A stretch of DNA of 64,000 nucleotides. Origin: CAYNJF01 sp964351745. Its GTDB lineage: Bacteria; Pseudomonadota; Gammaproteobacteria; Berkiellales; Berkiellaceae. Of the stretch, positions 32,839 to 41,710 are shown piece after piece. Below the pieces are notes generated by a model that saw nothing but the letters and a program-made list of their open reading frames with translations, was not told the origin of the DNA and did no database searches. Location of the stretch: positions 1 through 64,000 of the forward strand of contig CAYGPI010000002.1 in NCBI GenBank assembly GCA_964351745.1. Reading direction: 5' to 3'. Both the position numbers and the translations under genes were made by a program. Positions within the stretch are counted from its first letter, which is position 1; the number at the start of each line of letters is the position of its first letter.

Positions 32839-33378
32839 ATGTCCAAATTAAACTTAGTTAATCGCACGACACTCTCACATATCTTAGGAAAGAATGTATC
32901 AACAGTTGATAGCTGGGTACGCCAGGGAATGCCTTATGTTGAGAAAGGTAGCAAAGGTGTGAACTGGATATTTGATACTACGAAAGTTATTAAATGGCGT
33001 GAACGACAAGCTATAGAATCTATTAAAGGTGACACAGAAGATATTGACTATGAAGAAGGTAAGCGACGTAAAATTGCTGCAGAAGCTGGATTGCTTGAGA
33101 TTGATTTACAAAAGAAACGTGGCGAGATAATTGAGCGAGGAGATGTTGAGCAAGGATTGTCATTAGCGTACATCACCATCAAACAAAGACTTCGTACTAT
33201 CCCTGATAGGGCTATATCTCAAATTATTTCTGAAACTGATGAGCGCTTATGCAGTGAACTGTTACTCAACGAGATTGATGATGCTCTGTTAGAGCTCAGC
33301 CAACTTGATTTTCATGAAGAAATTACTGAACCAAGCGAAGAAATACCTAGCCCCACCTCCGAAACTGACAATATCTGA
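32839..33378 (+). CDS. Terminase small subunit (Nu1-like)
   Basis: A 179-aa protein. The N-terminal winged helix VNRTTLSHILGKNVSTVDSWVRQGMP (about residues 6-31) is the DNA-recognition domain, followed by YEEGKRRKIAAEAGLLEIDLQKKRGEIIERGDV, the coiled segment characteristic of lambda Nu1. It recognises cos and recruits the large subunit at 33314. It overlaps the large subunit gene by about 65 nt in another frame. Confidence 0.88.
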   Translation: MSKLNLVNRTTLSHILGKNVSTVDSWVRQGMPYVEKGSKGVNWIFDTTKVIKWRERQAIESIKGDTEDIDYEEGKRRKIAAEAGLLEIDLQKKRGEIIERGDVEQGLSLAYITIKQRLRTIPDRAISQIISETDERLCSELLLNEIDDALLELSQLDFHEEITEPSEEIPSPTSETDNI

Positions 33379-35101
33379 GTGGGCAGACGCCTATTGTTAT
33401 GTACCTGAGAATAATGCCGAGCCTGGTCGTTGGCGAACTGCAAGGGCCCCTTATCAAAAGGGTATTATGGATGCGATTGGAGATAATAGGGTTAAGCGGG
33501 TGACCATTATGAGTAGCGCTCAGGTTGGTAAAACCTCAATGCTCAATAATGCCATCGGGTATTTTATCCACCAACAGCCAAAATCAATTATTATCATGCA
33601 CCCCACTTTAAAAGATGCTAAGGATTGGTCAACATTTAAATTGGCCCCAATGATTGCAGCAACGCCAGTATTAAAGAATAAAGTAGCCAAACCCAGATCA
33701 AGAGATAAAACGAATACTACGCTACGAAAAGAATACCCTGGTGGGTATTTAATGATACTGGGCTCTAATTCAACCTCTGAGTTACGTGGTCGCTCTGCAC
33801 CAATCATTCTATGTGATGAAGTGGATGCATATGAAGTTACAAGTGAGGGAGATCCTATTAACTTGTTGTGGAAGCGCTCAAATACCTTTAGTGATCGAAA
33901 ACTAGTATTAACAAGCACGCCAACGATTAAAGATATAAGTCGAGTGGATAAATCTTGGGAAACATCAGATCAGAGGCGCTATTGTGTGCCATGCCCATAC
34001 TGCCAAGTAAAACAACCTCTTAAATGGGCACAGATCAAATGGAATAAAAACACTGAAGGTAAACATCTACCTCAAACCGCATACTATGAATGTGAAAATT
34101 GCCAAGCTGAGATTCAAGCTAAACATAAAGCCAAAATGTTAGCTAAAGGAGAATGGACACCAGCGCAACCCTTTGAAGGTCATGCGGGCTTCCATCTTAA
34201 TGAGTTGATTAGCCCATGGCGCTCTTGGGCTGATGTTGTTGAAGATTTTCTTGAGAAGAAAGCACAGAATGATTTGCAGGTATTTTTCAACGCGGCCATG
34301 GGTGAGCCTTGGGAAGAGTTGGGAGAGAAAGTAGATGGTAACAATATTTATATTCGTCGTGAGCACTATAGTCCTGATTTACCTGAGCAAGGAATAGTAT
34401 TAACGGCGGGTGTGGATGTTCAAGATGATAGGCTTGAATGTGAAATTGTGGCCTGGGGTGCTGGAGAAGAGTCTTGGAGTATTGATTATATTATTCTGAG
34501 AGGTGATCCAGGTAGAGAAATGCTTTGGTCGAAGTTAACTCAAGTATTGGCACAAACGTATAAGCATCCTACTGGTAATCAGCTATCCATATTAGGGACA
34601 GCTATTGATACTGGTGGTCATTACACCCAAGAAGTCTATAGATATTGTCGTCAACATCCTTATAAAGCATTTGCTATTAAAGGTAGCTCAACTCCTGGCG
34701 GTCCATTAGTTGCAAGACCAACAAAGCGGAATTTAGGTAAGGTGAATCTATTTTCTGTTAACACAGTGACTGCTAAAGATACTGTTTTTTCTAGATTGAA
34801 TCTAACAGAGCCAGGTCCTGGGTATAGCCATTTCCCAGTTAAAGAGATTTATAATGTGGAATACTTCCATCAGTTGACAGTTGAAAAGCGTGTTCTGCGA
34901 TATAAGCAGGGTAGACCTTACCACACATATGTTAAGCCATCAGGTGCTCGAAATGAGGCGTTGGATTGTCGGGTGTATGCATTAGCTGCTTTATATATTA
35001 TCAATCCCAATATGACTCCCCTTACAATAAATTCTATAAAGCTAAAGGATAAAAAATCAAAGAGGAGACCTGGATATATTGAAAGCTCAAAACTGCTTTA
35101 A
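33314..35101 (+). CDS. Terminase large subunit (GpA family)
   Basis: A 595-aa packaging ATPase/nuclease. It has an ATPase motif MSSAQVGKTSML (about residues 69-80), Walker B IILCDEVDAY (about 165-174), a zinc-ribbon-like C-P-C-x-x-C block (VPCPYCQVKQPLKW ... YECENCQAE), and the nuclease-domain motif AGVDVQDDRLE. It translocates DNA into the prohead and cuts cos ends. ATG at 33314 is favoured over TTG at 33305. The 3' end touches an oppositely oriented cargo gene by 4 bp. Confidence 0.95.
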   Translation: MKKLLNQAKKYLAPPPKLTISEWADAYCYVPENNAEPGRWRTARAPYQKGIMDAIGDNRVKRVTIMSSAQVGKTSMLNNAIGYFIHQQPKSIIIMHPTLKDAKDWSTFKLAPMIAATPVLKNKVAKPRSRDKTNTTLRKEYPGGYLMILGSNSTSELRGRSAPIILCDEVDAYEVTSEGDPINLLWKRSNTFSDRKLVLTSTPTIKDISRVDKSWETSDQRRYCVPCPYCQVKQPLKWAQIKWNKNTEGKHLPQTAYYECENCQAEIQAKHKAKMLAKGEWTPAQPFEGHAGFHLNELISPWRSWADVVEDFLEKKAQNDLQVFFNAAMGEPWEELGEKVDGNNIYIRREHYSPDLPEQGIVLTAGVDVQDDRLECEIVAWGAGEESWSIDYIILRGDPGREMLWSKLTQVLAQTYKHPTGNQLSILGTAIDTGGHYTQEVYRYCRQHPYKAFAIKGSSTPGGPLVARPTKRNLGKVNLFSVNTVTAKDTVFSRLNLTEPGPGYSHFPVKEIYNVEYFHQLTVEKRVLRYKQGRPYHTYVKPSGARNEALDCRVYALAALYIINPNMTPLTINSIKLKDKKSKRRPGYIESSKLL

Positions 35102-35487
35102 AATTCTAAATCTAGAAGTGCTTTTTCTAAAGCATTAAATAAAACTTTATGATTTATGCCGATTTCATTTGTAGGCAGTATTTGAGTTTCCTCATGTCGG
35201 CTGGGATCAAAGCCTGGTATTTCTACTGAAGTGGCTATCGTTACTGACTGTCTACCCCATTTTACGCCTATTTTTAAACCTGATTGTTGTAGATTAGCGG
35301 ATTTTGTCGCAATAAAAATCCAATTTGGAAAACTATCTTCTGGATTAAGGGTTTGCCAAAAGGGAGAGTTCGAAACTAAAGATTGAAGTTTATCTTTTTT
35401 AATCTCTGGGTAAAAGTCACTATAATCTAGTTTTGCAAATTGCTCTTTTAAATATAACGACAGGCTTTTAAAATGATCAGTGTTCAT
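35098..35487 (-). CDS. Inverted cargo gene between terminase and gpW, unknown
   Basis: A 129-aa protein in antisense orientation to the late operon, wedged between terminase and gpW. No domain is recognised. It has a mixed alpha/beta look (YSDFYPEIKKDKLQSL, then NWIFIATKSANLQ and GLKIGVKWGRQSVTIATSVEIPGF as probable beta strands) and no membrane segment. Such reversed single genes are typical 'morons' expressed from their own promoter in the lysogen. Function unknown. Confidence 0.6.
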   Translation of the reverse strand: MNTDHFKSLSLYLKEQFAKLDYSDFYPEIKKDKLQSLVSNSPFWQTLNPEDSFPNWIFIATKSANLQQSGLKIGVKWGRQSVTIATSVEIPGFDPSRHEETQILPTNEIGINHKVLFNALEKALLDLEF

Positions 35488-35529
35488 AAGATGTTTCCTT
35501 TATTTCAAGATTTGAGTTCAATTCTATAA

Positions 35530-35754
35530 GTGTATACTAAACAAGATCTAGAAAATATCGAAAAAGCCCTGCTTCAGCTGGCTCTCGGCGACAAAGTAGT
35601 ATCTATCAGCAGAAGCACAGCTGTAGGCAGCCAAACCATCACATTCAATCAAACTCAAATTAGTGACTTAGAAAAGATGCGCTCTCAAATAAAGCGTCAC
35701 TTAGGACATTCCCGCTCAGATTTAGTTAAGGTATCTTCCTCCAAAGGATTATGA
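35530..35754 (+). CDS. Head-tail joining protein W-like
   Basis: A 74-aa protein starting at GTG 35530. The segment KALLQLALGDKVVSISRSTAVGSQTITFNQTQISDLEKM matches lambda gpW, a small protein that plugs the portal and prepares the head for tail attachment. Position between terminase and portal is exactly lambda-like. It overlaps the portal by 4 nt (ATGA). No strong ribosome site precedes it. Confidence 0.85.
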   Translation: MYTKQDLENIEKALLQLALGDKVVSISRSTAVGSQTITFNQTQISDLEKMRSQIKRHLGHSRSDLVKVSSSKGL

Positions 35755-37142
35755 ATATTTTAAAAAAATTATTTGGTGCCTCAAAACAGCAAGCAAAGTC
35801 TTACGAGGGAGCCACAACAGGTCGACGTTTGGGCCATTGGGGACTTAATAGCACAGGACCCAATAATGCATTAAGCGACTCCTTAACTCATTTACGATCA
35901 CGCTCTAGGGATTTAGTTCGCAACAATCCCTGGGTGGCAAATGGATTTAGATCACTTTCATCTAATCTCATTGGCTGCGGAATTACGCCTCGGTGGTTGC
36001 TTGAAGATGTAGAAACAAAGCAAGCCATTCAACAAAAGTGGTTGGAGTGGACAAGCTCTGCCGATTTTGATGGTCAGACTAATTTTTATGGCCTCCAGAT
36101 GCTGGTGGCACAAACCCTTATGCAGTCAGGTGAAGCTTTAGTAAGAGTTGTCCCACGAAGGCTGGTGGGGGACGCTGTTGTTCCATTAAGTCTTCAGATT
36201 TTAGAGCCAGATTTTCTTTCTGATGAATTTGATAGAAGCTTGGATAATGGTAATAAGCTACAGCTTGGAATTGAGTTCAATGCCAGAGGCAAACGAGTTG
36301 CATACCATTTACATAAATCACATCCAGGTGAGGCAGAGTTAAGCAACGGTGGCACTATTCGTATACCCGCTCAAGATATTCTACATATCTATAGGCTTGA
36401 TAGGCCAGGACAAATTAGAGGGGTGCCTTGGATTTCCTCTGTACTACTCAAGCTTAGAGAGCTAGATCAATACGAAGATGCTGAGTTAGTTCGCAAGAAG
36501 ACTGCAGCACTATTTGCAGGGTTCATTACTGAGCCTGGTGAATTTAACCCACATGGTGAGAGAACTGATGAGTTAGGACTAGAGCCAGGCATTTTAAAAC
36601 GGCTAGCACCAGGTGAAAGCATTGAGTTCTCACAGCCAAGTGATGTGGGTGGTAGTTACGAGGTGTGGATGAAGCAACAGCTTAGAGCTGTAGCTGCAGG
36701 CATTGGGGTCACTTATGAGCAGTTAACGGGTGATTTAAGAGGCGTAAACTATAGCTCTATTAGAGCTGGTCTTATTGAATTTAGAAGACAGATAAAGTGC
36801 CTGCAACATCACTTGATTGTGCAACAACTTTGCCAGCCAATTGCCACAAAGTGGTTAAATTTGGCGGTTCTTAGTGGTGCCTTAGATATTCCTGACTATT
36901 TTGATAACCCAAGTAAATACCATCGCATTGAGTGGCAGCCCCCAGGTTGGGATTGGGTTGATCCACTTAAAGATGTTCAAGCTGAAATTCTTGCGATGCA
37001 AAATAATCTTAAAGCTCGTCAAGATATCATCGCTAAATATGGTCTAGATGCTGAAGAGGTTGATCGTAAAATTGCCCAAGACAAATTTCGTGAACAGAAT
37101 TTAAATATCAAGATGGATCCCAGTAATGAACCTGATGAATAA
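35751..37142 (+). CDS. Portal protein (lambda B type)
   Basis: A 463-aa protein of the lambda-family portal group. Typical blocks are LRSRSRDLVRNNPWVANGFRSL (about residues 47-68), FYGLQMLVAQTLMQSGEALVR, DRPGQIRGVPWISSVL and KTAALFAGFI, followed by YEQLTGDLRGVNYSSIRAGLIEFRR. It forms the dodecameric ring through which DNA is packaged and where the tail attaches. It is shorter than lambda gpB (533 aa) but complete at both ends. It overlaps the protease gene by 17 nt. Confidence 0.93.
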   Translation: MNILKKLFGASKQQAKSYEGATTGRRLGHWGLNSTGPNNALSDSLTHLRSRSRDLVRNNPWVANGFRSLSSNLIGCGITPRWLLEDVETKQAIQQKWLEWTSSADFDGQTNFYGLQMLVAQTLMQSGEALVRVVPRRLVGDAVVPLSLQILEPDFLSDEFDRSLDNGNKLQLGIEFNARGKRVAYHLHKSHPGEAELSNGGTIRIPAQDILHIYRLDRPGQIRGVPWISSVLLKLRELDQYEDAELVRKKTAALFAGFITEPGEFNPHGERTDELGLEPGILKRLAPGESIEFSQPSDVGGSYEVWMKQQLRAVAAGIGVTYEQLTGDLRGVNYSSIRAGLIEFRRQIKCLQHHLIVQQLCQPIATKWLNLAVLSGALDIPDYFDNPSKYHRIEWQPPGWDWVDPLKDVQAEILAMQNNLKARQDIIAKYGLDAEEVDRKIAQDKFREQNLNIKMDPSNEPDE

Positions 37143-38154
37143 ACCAATGCTGGCGACTGCTCAGCAGTTAAATCAATCCTTTAGCTTTGACTTCCAGCCA
37201 ACTTTAAAACACACATCCTTGGGAAATCTAGCAATGATCCCAATTGAGGGCTTATTGCTACATAGGTTTAATGGATATGGGACAAGCTATGAGACTATTA
37301 GATGTCAAATTCAGTCTGCATTAGATGATACTCAGGTTGATCATATTGTTTTAGATATTGACAGCGGTGGTGGTGAAGTTAGCGGTCTATTTGATTTGGT
37401 AGATTTTATAGTCGAATCACGAAATCAAAAGCCAATCACAGCTCGTGTTAATGCGCATGCTTATTGAGCGGCCTATCTCATTGCGTCTAGTGCCAATCAA
37501 CTAATTGCCCCCAAAACTGGAGGGGTTGGTAGCGTTGGTGTGATTGTGGCTCATCTTGATCAATCAGAAGCAGAAAAGAAAGTTGGGCTTGAGTTTACAG
37601 AAATATATGCAGGTGATCATAAAGTTAATTTTAGTCCCCATCAGCCTTTAACCGATAAGGCAAAAACTGAGATTCAAAACCAAGTCAATCATATTTATGA
37701 GCTGTTACTCCAAACATTAGCCCGTAATCGACAATCTAATCAAACAATCTTCCAAGAAACCGAAGCTAGAACCTTCTCAGCTGAACAAGCGTTAGACATG
37801 CAGCTGATTGATAAAATTCAATCCCCGTATAAATTCCTAGAGGAGCACATGATGAGTGAAGAAACAATTGAAGTGGGCATTGAGATGCCTGAGCCTTCTC
37901 AAGTACTTTCCGCAGAGCGAGATAGAGTGAAAACTATCATGCAGCTTTGTAAACAAGCAAAGATGCCTGAATGTGGCGAAGGATTAATTGAGGAGGGGGC
38001 ATCTGTAGAAGAGGCTCGAACTGTTTTGTTTGATAAGATGGCCGCCAGTACAGCAGATATTAGAAATGCGTTGCCTGAAAAGCAAGATGAGAGTCAAAGC
38101 TTGATCCAGGCTATGGTTCAAGGTTTGGGAGGTATGCAAAATGCCAGAATATAA
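37126..38154 (+). pseudogene. S49 head protease (lambda C type), UGA at the catalytic serine codon
   Basis: The first part (37126-37464) encodes an S49/ClpP-fold protease up to NAHAY. A TGA then occupies codon 114 (37465-37467), after which the same frame continues AAYLIASSANQLIAPKTGGVGSVGV to the end at 38154. In relatives this block reads AY-S-AAY and the Ser is the nucleophile. TCA to TGA is one base. The product would be a 113-aa fragment, unless UGA is read through. In lambda, gpC processes head proteins, and its C-terminal part overlaps the scaffold. I see no obvious bacterial SECIS-type hairpin. Confidence 0.8.
37849..38154 (+). CDS. Internal scaffold-like protein (Nu3 type) in the protease frame
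   Basis: Within the C-terminal part of the protease frame, ATG 37849 is preceded by GAGGAG 5 nt away, as in lambda where Nu3 starts inside gene C. The 101-aa product begins MMSEETIEVGIEMPEPSQVLSAERDRV and is Glu-rich and helical, typical of a scaffold. It would be made even if the protease is broken by the UGA at 37465. It overlaps the decoration gene by 14 nt. Confidence 0.6.
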   Translation: MMSEETIEVGIEMPEPSQVLSAERDRVKTIMQLCKQAKMPECGEGLIEEGASVEEARTVLFDKMAASTADIRNALPEKQDESQSLIQAMVQGLGGMQNARI

Positions 38155-38503
38155 ATCTTTAGGAACTAGTATTTCAGATAATTTAATAGCGGGTGATTAT
38201 CCCATTGTGACTGAAGGTATCATTATCGCTACTGGCCAAAATTTAACTAGAGGGGCTGTACTGGGTCGTGAAGAGGTAAGTGGCAAGTATCTATTAAGTG
38301 AAAGTTCTGCAACGGATGGGTCTGAAAATCCAGTTGCAATATTAGCTGCAAGCATAGATTCGACCAATGGTGAGACTGAATCAGTTTGTTACCTGTCAGG
38401 GCAGTTCAATTACCAAGCTCTTGTATTTGGAGCTGGGTTAACTTCAGAATCAGAAAAACATAATCTTCGACTCTTAAATATCTATATTACTGAACCTCAA
38501 TAG
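38141..38503 (+). CDS. Head decoration protein D-like
   Basis: A 120-aa protein with no cysteine-rich or membrane features. The segment IVTEGIIIATGQNLTRGAVLGREEVSGKYLLSES and PVAILAASIDSTNG match lambda gpD, which stabilises the expanded head. The size (gpD is 110 aa) and position between scaffold and major capsid gene agree. It overlaps the scaffold frame by 14 nt. Confidence 0.88.
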   Translation: MPEYKSLGTSISDNLIAGDYPIVTEGIIIATGQNLTRGAVLGREEVSGKYLLSESSATDGSENPVAILAASIDSTNGETESVCYLSGQFNYQALVFGAGLTSESEKHNLRLLNIYITEPQ

Positions 38504-38513
38504 GAACTCCTGA

Positions 38514-39527
38514 ATGATCAACTTATTTGAAACAAGAACTATGTTAAAGGCCCTTGAGCAAAGTTATGCACCCAAAACATTTCTTTTAGATACTTTTTTC
38601 CCCACTATTCGACAATCAGATACTGAAACAGTTGATATAGATATAATTAAGGGCAAACGCAAACTTGCCCCATTCGTGGCTCCTATGCATGAAGGCAAGG
38701 TAGTTGTCGAGGAGGGATTTCATACTGACACCTTTAAGCACCCTTACATTAATGCAACAAACGTAACGTCACCTATGGATTTACTTAAGCGAGCACCTGG
38801 CCATACCATTTATCAAAATGATTTAAGTCCCCAGCAAAAGACTGCACAAAAAGTTGGTGAAGATTTAGCTGAACTTCAAGAGATGGTAACCCGGCGTGAA
38901 GAATGGATGGCAGCCCAAGCCTTAATTAATGGTCAAATCCATGTTCAAGGGGATGGGGTAAATCAAGTCATTAACTTTCAGATGCGTCCAGATCATAAAG
39001 CAGTATTAACTGGTACAGATGCTTGGTCTGATCCTGATAGTGATCCTATTCGTGACTTAAGGGATTGGCAAGAGAAGGTTGTTCAAGATTCTGGATTAGT
39101 GCCAAGAGTTGCAGTACTAGGTAAAGAAGCCCTGAATGCATTACTTGAACATGAAAAGGTACAAAACCTCTTAAATAACCGTCGGATTCAGCTAGGTCAA
39201 ATTGATCCTCAGAGCCTCCCTAATGGTGCAAAGTATTGGGGTAGCATTGATGACATTGATATCTATAGTTATAACGAGTGGTATTTGGATGATGCTGGTA
39301 TTGAGCAACCCATGATTCCAGATGATAGAGTGCTTCTTGGAGCTACAAATGCTCGCACCGCTAGGCACTATGGAGCCATTCATGATTTGGATGCTACTGC
39401 GGCAGTTCAATATTTTCCTAAGTCCTGGACACAAGAAGATCCTTCCGTTCGATTTGTTATGCTTCAATCGGCTCCATTAGTAATTCCTCATCAAATTGAT
39501 GCTTTCATGAGCATCCAAGTTATTTAA
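38514..39527 (+). CDS. Major capsid protein E-like
   Basis: A 337-aa protein of the lambda gpE family (about 341 aa). Typical blocks are the start INLFETRTMLKALEQSYAPKTFLLDTFF, RKLAPFVAPMHEGKVVVEEGF, the P-domain region RAPGHTIYQNDLSPQQKTAQKVGEDLAELQEMVTRREEWMAAQALINGQI and the C-terminal MLQSAPLVIPHQIDAFMSIQVI. It forms the T=7 icosahedral shell. It directly precedes a TTG-started connector gene 2 nt downstream. Confidence 0.95.
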   Translation: MINLFETRTMLKALEQSYAPKTFLLDTFFPTIRQSDTETVDIDIIKGKRKLAPFVAPMHEGKVVVEEGFHTDTFKHPYINATNVTSPMDLLKRAPGHTIYQNDLSPQQKTAQKVGEDLAELQEMVTRREEWMAAQALINGQIHVQGDGVNQVINFQMRPDHKAVLTGTDAWSDPDSDPIRDLRDWQEKVVQDSGLVPRVAVLGKEALNALLEHEKVQNLLNNRRIQLGQIDPQSLPNGAKYWGSIDDIDIYSYNEWYLDDAGIEQPMIPDDRVLLGATNARTARHYGAIHDLDATAAVQYFPKSWTQEDPSVRFVMLQSAPLVIPHQIDAFMSIQVI

Positions 39528-39529
39528 CT

Positions 39530-40561
39530 TTGACTACTAGTGGGATAATATCACGCACAAGCACCTTAAGTAGTGATGCTAAGCTTTGGGATAGTGGACA
39601 ACAGAAACCAGTAATCCAATCAAATACTACTTTCGAAGCGACAGAGCTTGGAAGAGCTATAGGCTTTAATGGGGTTGATGCTCATTTAGACTTTGGTAAA
39701 AACCCATTATTTTATCATCCAAGCTTTGTACTGTGGGCTGATATTATCCCTGGCTCTAAGATGGGTCTACAGCATATATATGGTCATCTAGGTAGGGATC
39801 CAGAAGACTTTTGGTGTAATGCTCAACTAAGTTGGGATGCAGCAAGTGGGGCGATATCTCTTAGAGTTGGTGAGCAAGGAGTATCAGAAGTTGCTCAAAC
39901 CGGCCTCATTACAGGACAAAGATATTTCATTATTGGCCGTTGCTTAAATAAGACATTAGATTTATGGATTAATGGTCAGCAGGTTAACAGCATCGTTATG
40001 CCCAGAGCGATGCGTCCTGGCTCTATGTTTGGGTTATGGGCTGGGCAACGTGAGTATGTTCGCTATGGGGAGCGGCACCCATTTGAAGGCAAGTTGTTTG
40101 AGTGCGGAATAGGTCATGATACGTCTGATCTATTTATTAATCAGCTCATCAATGGTAATACGGTTCCTGAGCCTGAGCCTGAGCCTGAACCTGAGCCGAA
40201 TCCTGAGCCAATACCAGATCCTATCCCTATTCCATCATCACTTAGCAACATTTGGAAAAATGCCGAGCTTCAAGCATTAAATACTTTGTTTAGTTTAGGC
40301 ACTATAGGGGTTTATGAGAATCAGACAGGTAGTAGCATTACATGTCGGGTTTTTATAGATAAAGGATGGCGTGATGAAATGTCAAGTTATGATTCGCATG
40401 CAGCTGAAAAGATTACTCAAATATCTGTGCTTCAATTTGAAGTTCCTAGTCCTAAGCCAAAAGATAAAGTAATGATAGGTAGCAAACAGTATCAAATACT
40501 ATCTATTGATGCTGAAGATGAACATATGACTCTTTTGAATGTCAAACTTATCCAATCCTAA
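39530..40561 (+). CDS. LamG-like domain fused to FII-like head-tail connector
   Basis: A 343-aa chimera starting at TTG 39530, 2 nt after the capsid stop. Residues 1-210 look like a concanavalin/LamG sandwich (LGRAIGFNGVDAHLDFG, FVLWADIIPGSK, LDLWINGQQVNSIVMP). Residues 212-235 are a Pro-Glu repeat. Residues 240-343 (NAELQALNTLFSLGTIGVYENQ ... KPKDKVMIGSKQYQILSI) look like lambda FII, the head-tail joining protein, which is normally about 117 aa alone. Its position right before the U-like gene agrees. The fusion would put a lectin-like domain at the neck of the virion. Confidence 0.75.
   Translation: MTTSGIISRTSTLSSDAKLWDSGQQKPVIQSNTTFEATELGRAIGFNGVDAHLDFGKNPLFYHPSFVLWADIIPGSKMGLQHIYGHLGRDPEDFWCNAQLSWDAASGAISLRVGEQGVSEVAQTGLITGQRYFIIGRCLNKTLDLWINGQQVNSIVMPRAMRPGSMFGLWAGQREYVRYGERHPFEGKLFECGIGHDTSDLFINQLINGNTVPEPEPEPEPEPNPEPIPDPIPIPSSLSNIWKNAELQALNTLFSLGTIGVYENQTGSSITCRVFIDKGWRDEMSSYDSHAAEKITQISVLQFEVPSPKPKDKVMIGSKQYQILSIDAEDEHMTLLNVKLIQS
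40165..40206 (+). repeat. CCTGAG hexamer repeat encoding the Pro-Glu linker
   Basis: Seven near-perfect 6-bp units (CCTGAG with CCTGAA and CCGAAT variants) encode PE repeats in the connector gene. Such a run is prone to slippage and is probably a flexible hinge. Confidence 0.85.
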
Positions 40562-40967
40562 GGTCATCTCTGTTCTAGAGTATATAAAGCAGGCTCTTGA
40601 GCAAATTACTATCAATAACAATTATTACACAGACGTTGGTAGCCAAGTATATTTTATGCGCCAGTGGTTTGATGTGAGAGACTCAAAATTGCCATGTGTT
40701 TCATATTATCTCCTCGAAGAATCTCCAGTAGAGCACAAGGGATGTAGTTATAAGCAAGAAATTAATTTGAAAATTGAGGTCTTTACTGAAGAAGAGCTTG
40801 ATTCAAGTTTGTTTTTCTTGATTTCTGACATCAAGAGAGCTTTGCTTGCATCAAATATACAACCTCTATTTTATTTAGGTTATGAGATCAATTTGCCCGA
40901 CGAAGGCTCATGTTTAATAAGCGTGACTTTGAACTTTAACATTCATTATATAGAAAATATTCATTAA
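40539..40967 (+). CDS. Tail terminator/minor tail protein U-like
   Basis: A 142-aa protein in the position of lambda U (tail terminator). It begins LSNPKVISVLEYIKQALEQI with the typical helix and continues with beta strands (VSYYLLEESPVEHKG, INLKIEVFTEEELDSSLFFLISDIKRALL). It overlaps the FII-like gene by 23 nt. It caps the growing tail tube and joins the head. The family match is by pattern and position, so moderate. Confidence 0.65.
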   Translation: MSNLSNPKVISVLEYIKQALEQITINNNYYTDVGSQVYFMRQWFDVRDSKLPCVSYYLLEESPVEHKGCSYKQEINLKIEVFTEEELDSSLFFLISDIKRALLASNIQPLFYLGYEINLPDEGSCLISVTLNFNIHYIENIH

Positions 40968-40975
40968 GGAGCATT

Positions 40976-41707
40976 ATGGGCGAATATAGTTATATTGGTA
41001 AAGGTAAAGTTTATTTAGCCAAACATGGCACAAGCAAACTAAGATTTGTTGGTAATTGTGAGAAAGTAGAGTTGTCTTTCACAGAAGAGACAAAGGAGTT
41101 AAAAGATTTTACTCAAGCTGGAGGCGGAGTTGCTAATTCAGTATCCCGAATCGATAAAGTTGAATTAGGCTTAAACTTATATGATTATTCAGTTGAAAAC
41201 TTAAGTATGGCGATGTTTGGTGAGTCATCAAGTACTTCTGCTGGTAACATCGTGGCCGAAGCTCATACATTATATAAAAATCACCTTTTAAAATTAGTCC
41301 GTAGTCATGTCAGTAACGTTGTGGTGACAGATTCACTTTCCGGTACGACTTATCAGCAGGATATTGATTACGAAGTAGTTAATGCTGGGATTATTCCAAC
41401 AGACTCTGGTGGTATTGCCGATAATACTGAAGTCACAGTTGATTACGATTATGGTGCGATTAATATTATTCATGCCTTGATGAATTCTGGAGATGAATAT
41501 CAATTTGTGTTTGATGGTCTAAATGAAGCGCAATCTGGCAAGAAAGTTGTCTTAGAAGTCCATAGAGTCAAATTTACTCCAGCAGCTACTTTGTCATTTA
41601 TAGGAGATGATTTTGCTAGTATTGAGATGTCCGGTACAGCTCTTTCTGATAATTCTATTGTAGGCAGTGGCTTAAGTAAGTATTTTAAAGTTGAAATGGA
41701 GCAATAA
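40976..41707 (+). CDS. Major tail tube protein V-like
   Basis: A 243-aa protein starting MGEYSYIGKGKVYLAKHGT with a ribosome site (AAGGAG) 6 nt upstream. The conserved phrase LRFVGNCEKVELSFTEETKELKDFTQAGGG and KVVLEVHRVKFTPAATLSFIGDDFASIEMSGTAL are typical of siphovirus major tail proteins with Ig-like extensions. It forms the tube of hexameric rings. It lies directly before the G/GT chaperone gene. Confidence 0.85.
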   Translation: MGEYSYIGKGKVYLAKHGTSKLRFVGNCEKVELSFTEETKELKDFTQAGGGVANSVSRIDKVELGLNLYDYSVENLSMAMFGESSSTSAGNIVAEAHTLYKNHLLKLVRSHVSNVVVTDSLSGTTYQQDIDYEVVNAGIIPTDSGGIADNTEVTVDYDYGAINIIHALMNSGDEYQFVFDGLNEAQSGKKVVLEVHRVKFTPAATLSFIGDDFASIEMSGTALSDNSIVGSGLSKYFKVEMEQ

Positions 41708-41710
41708 TCT

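Noticed and set aside
37465..37467. Selenocysteine codon at the protease active site
   Set aside because: No convincing SECIS-type hairpin is visible downstream, and selenocysteine in place of this serine is not known to me. A nonsense change or read error is simpler.
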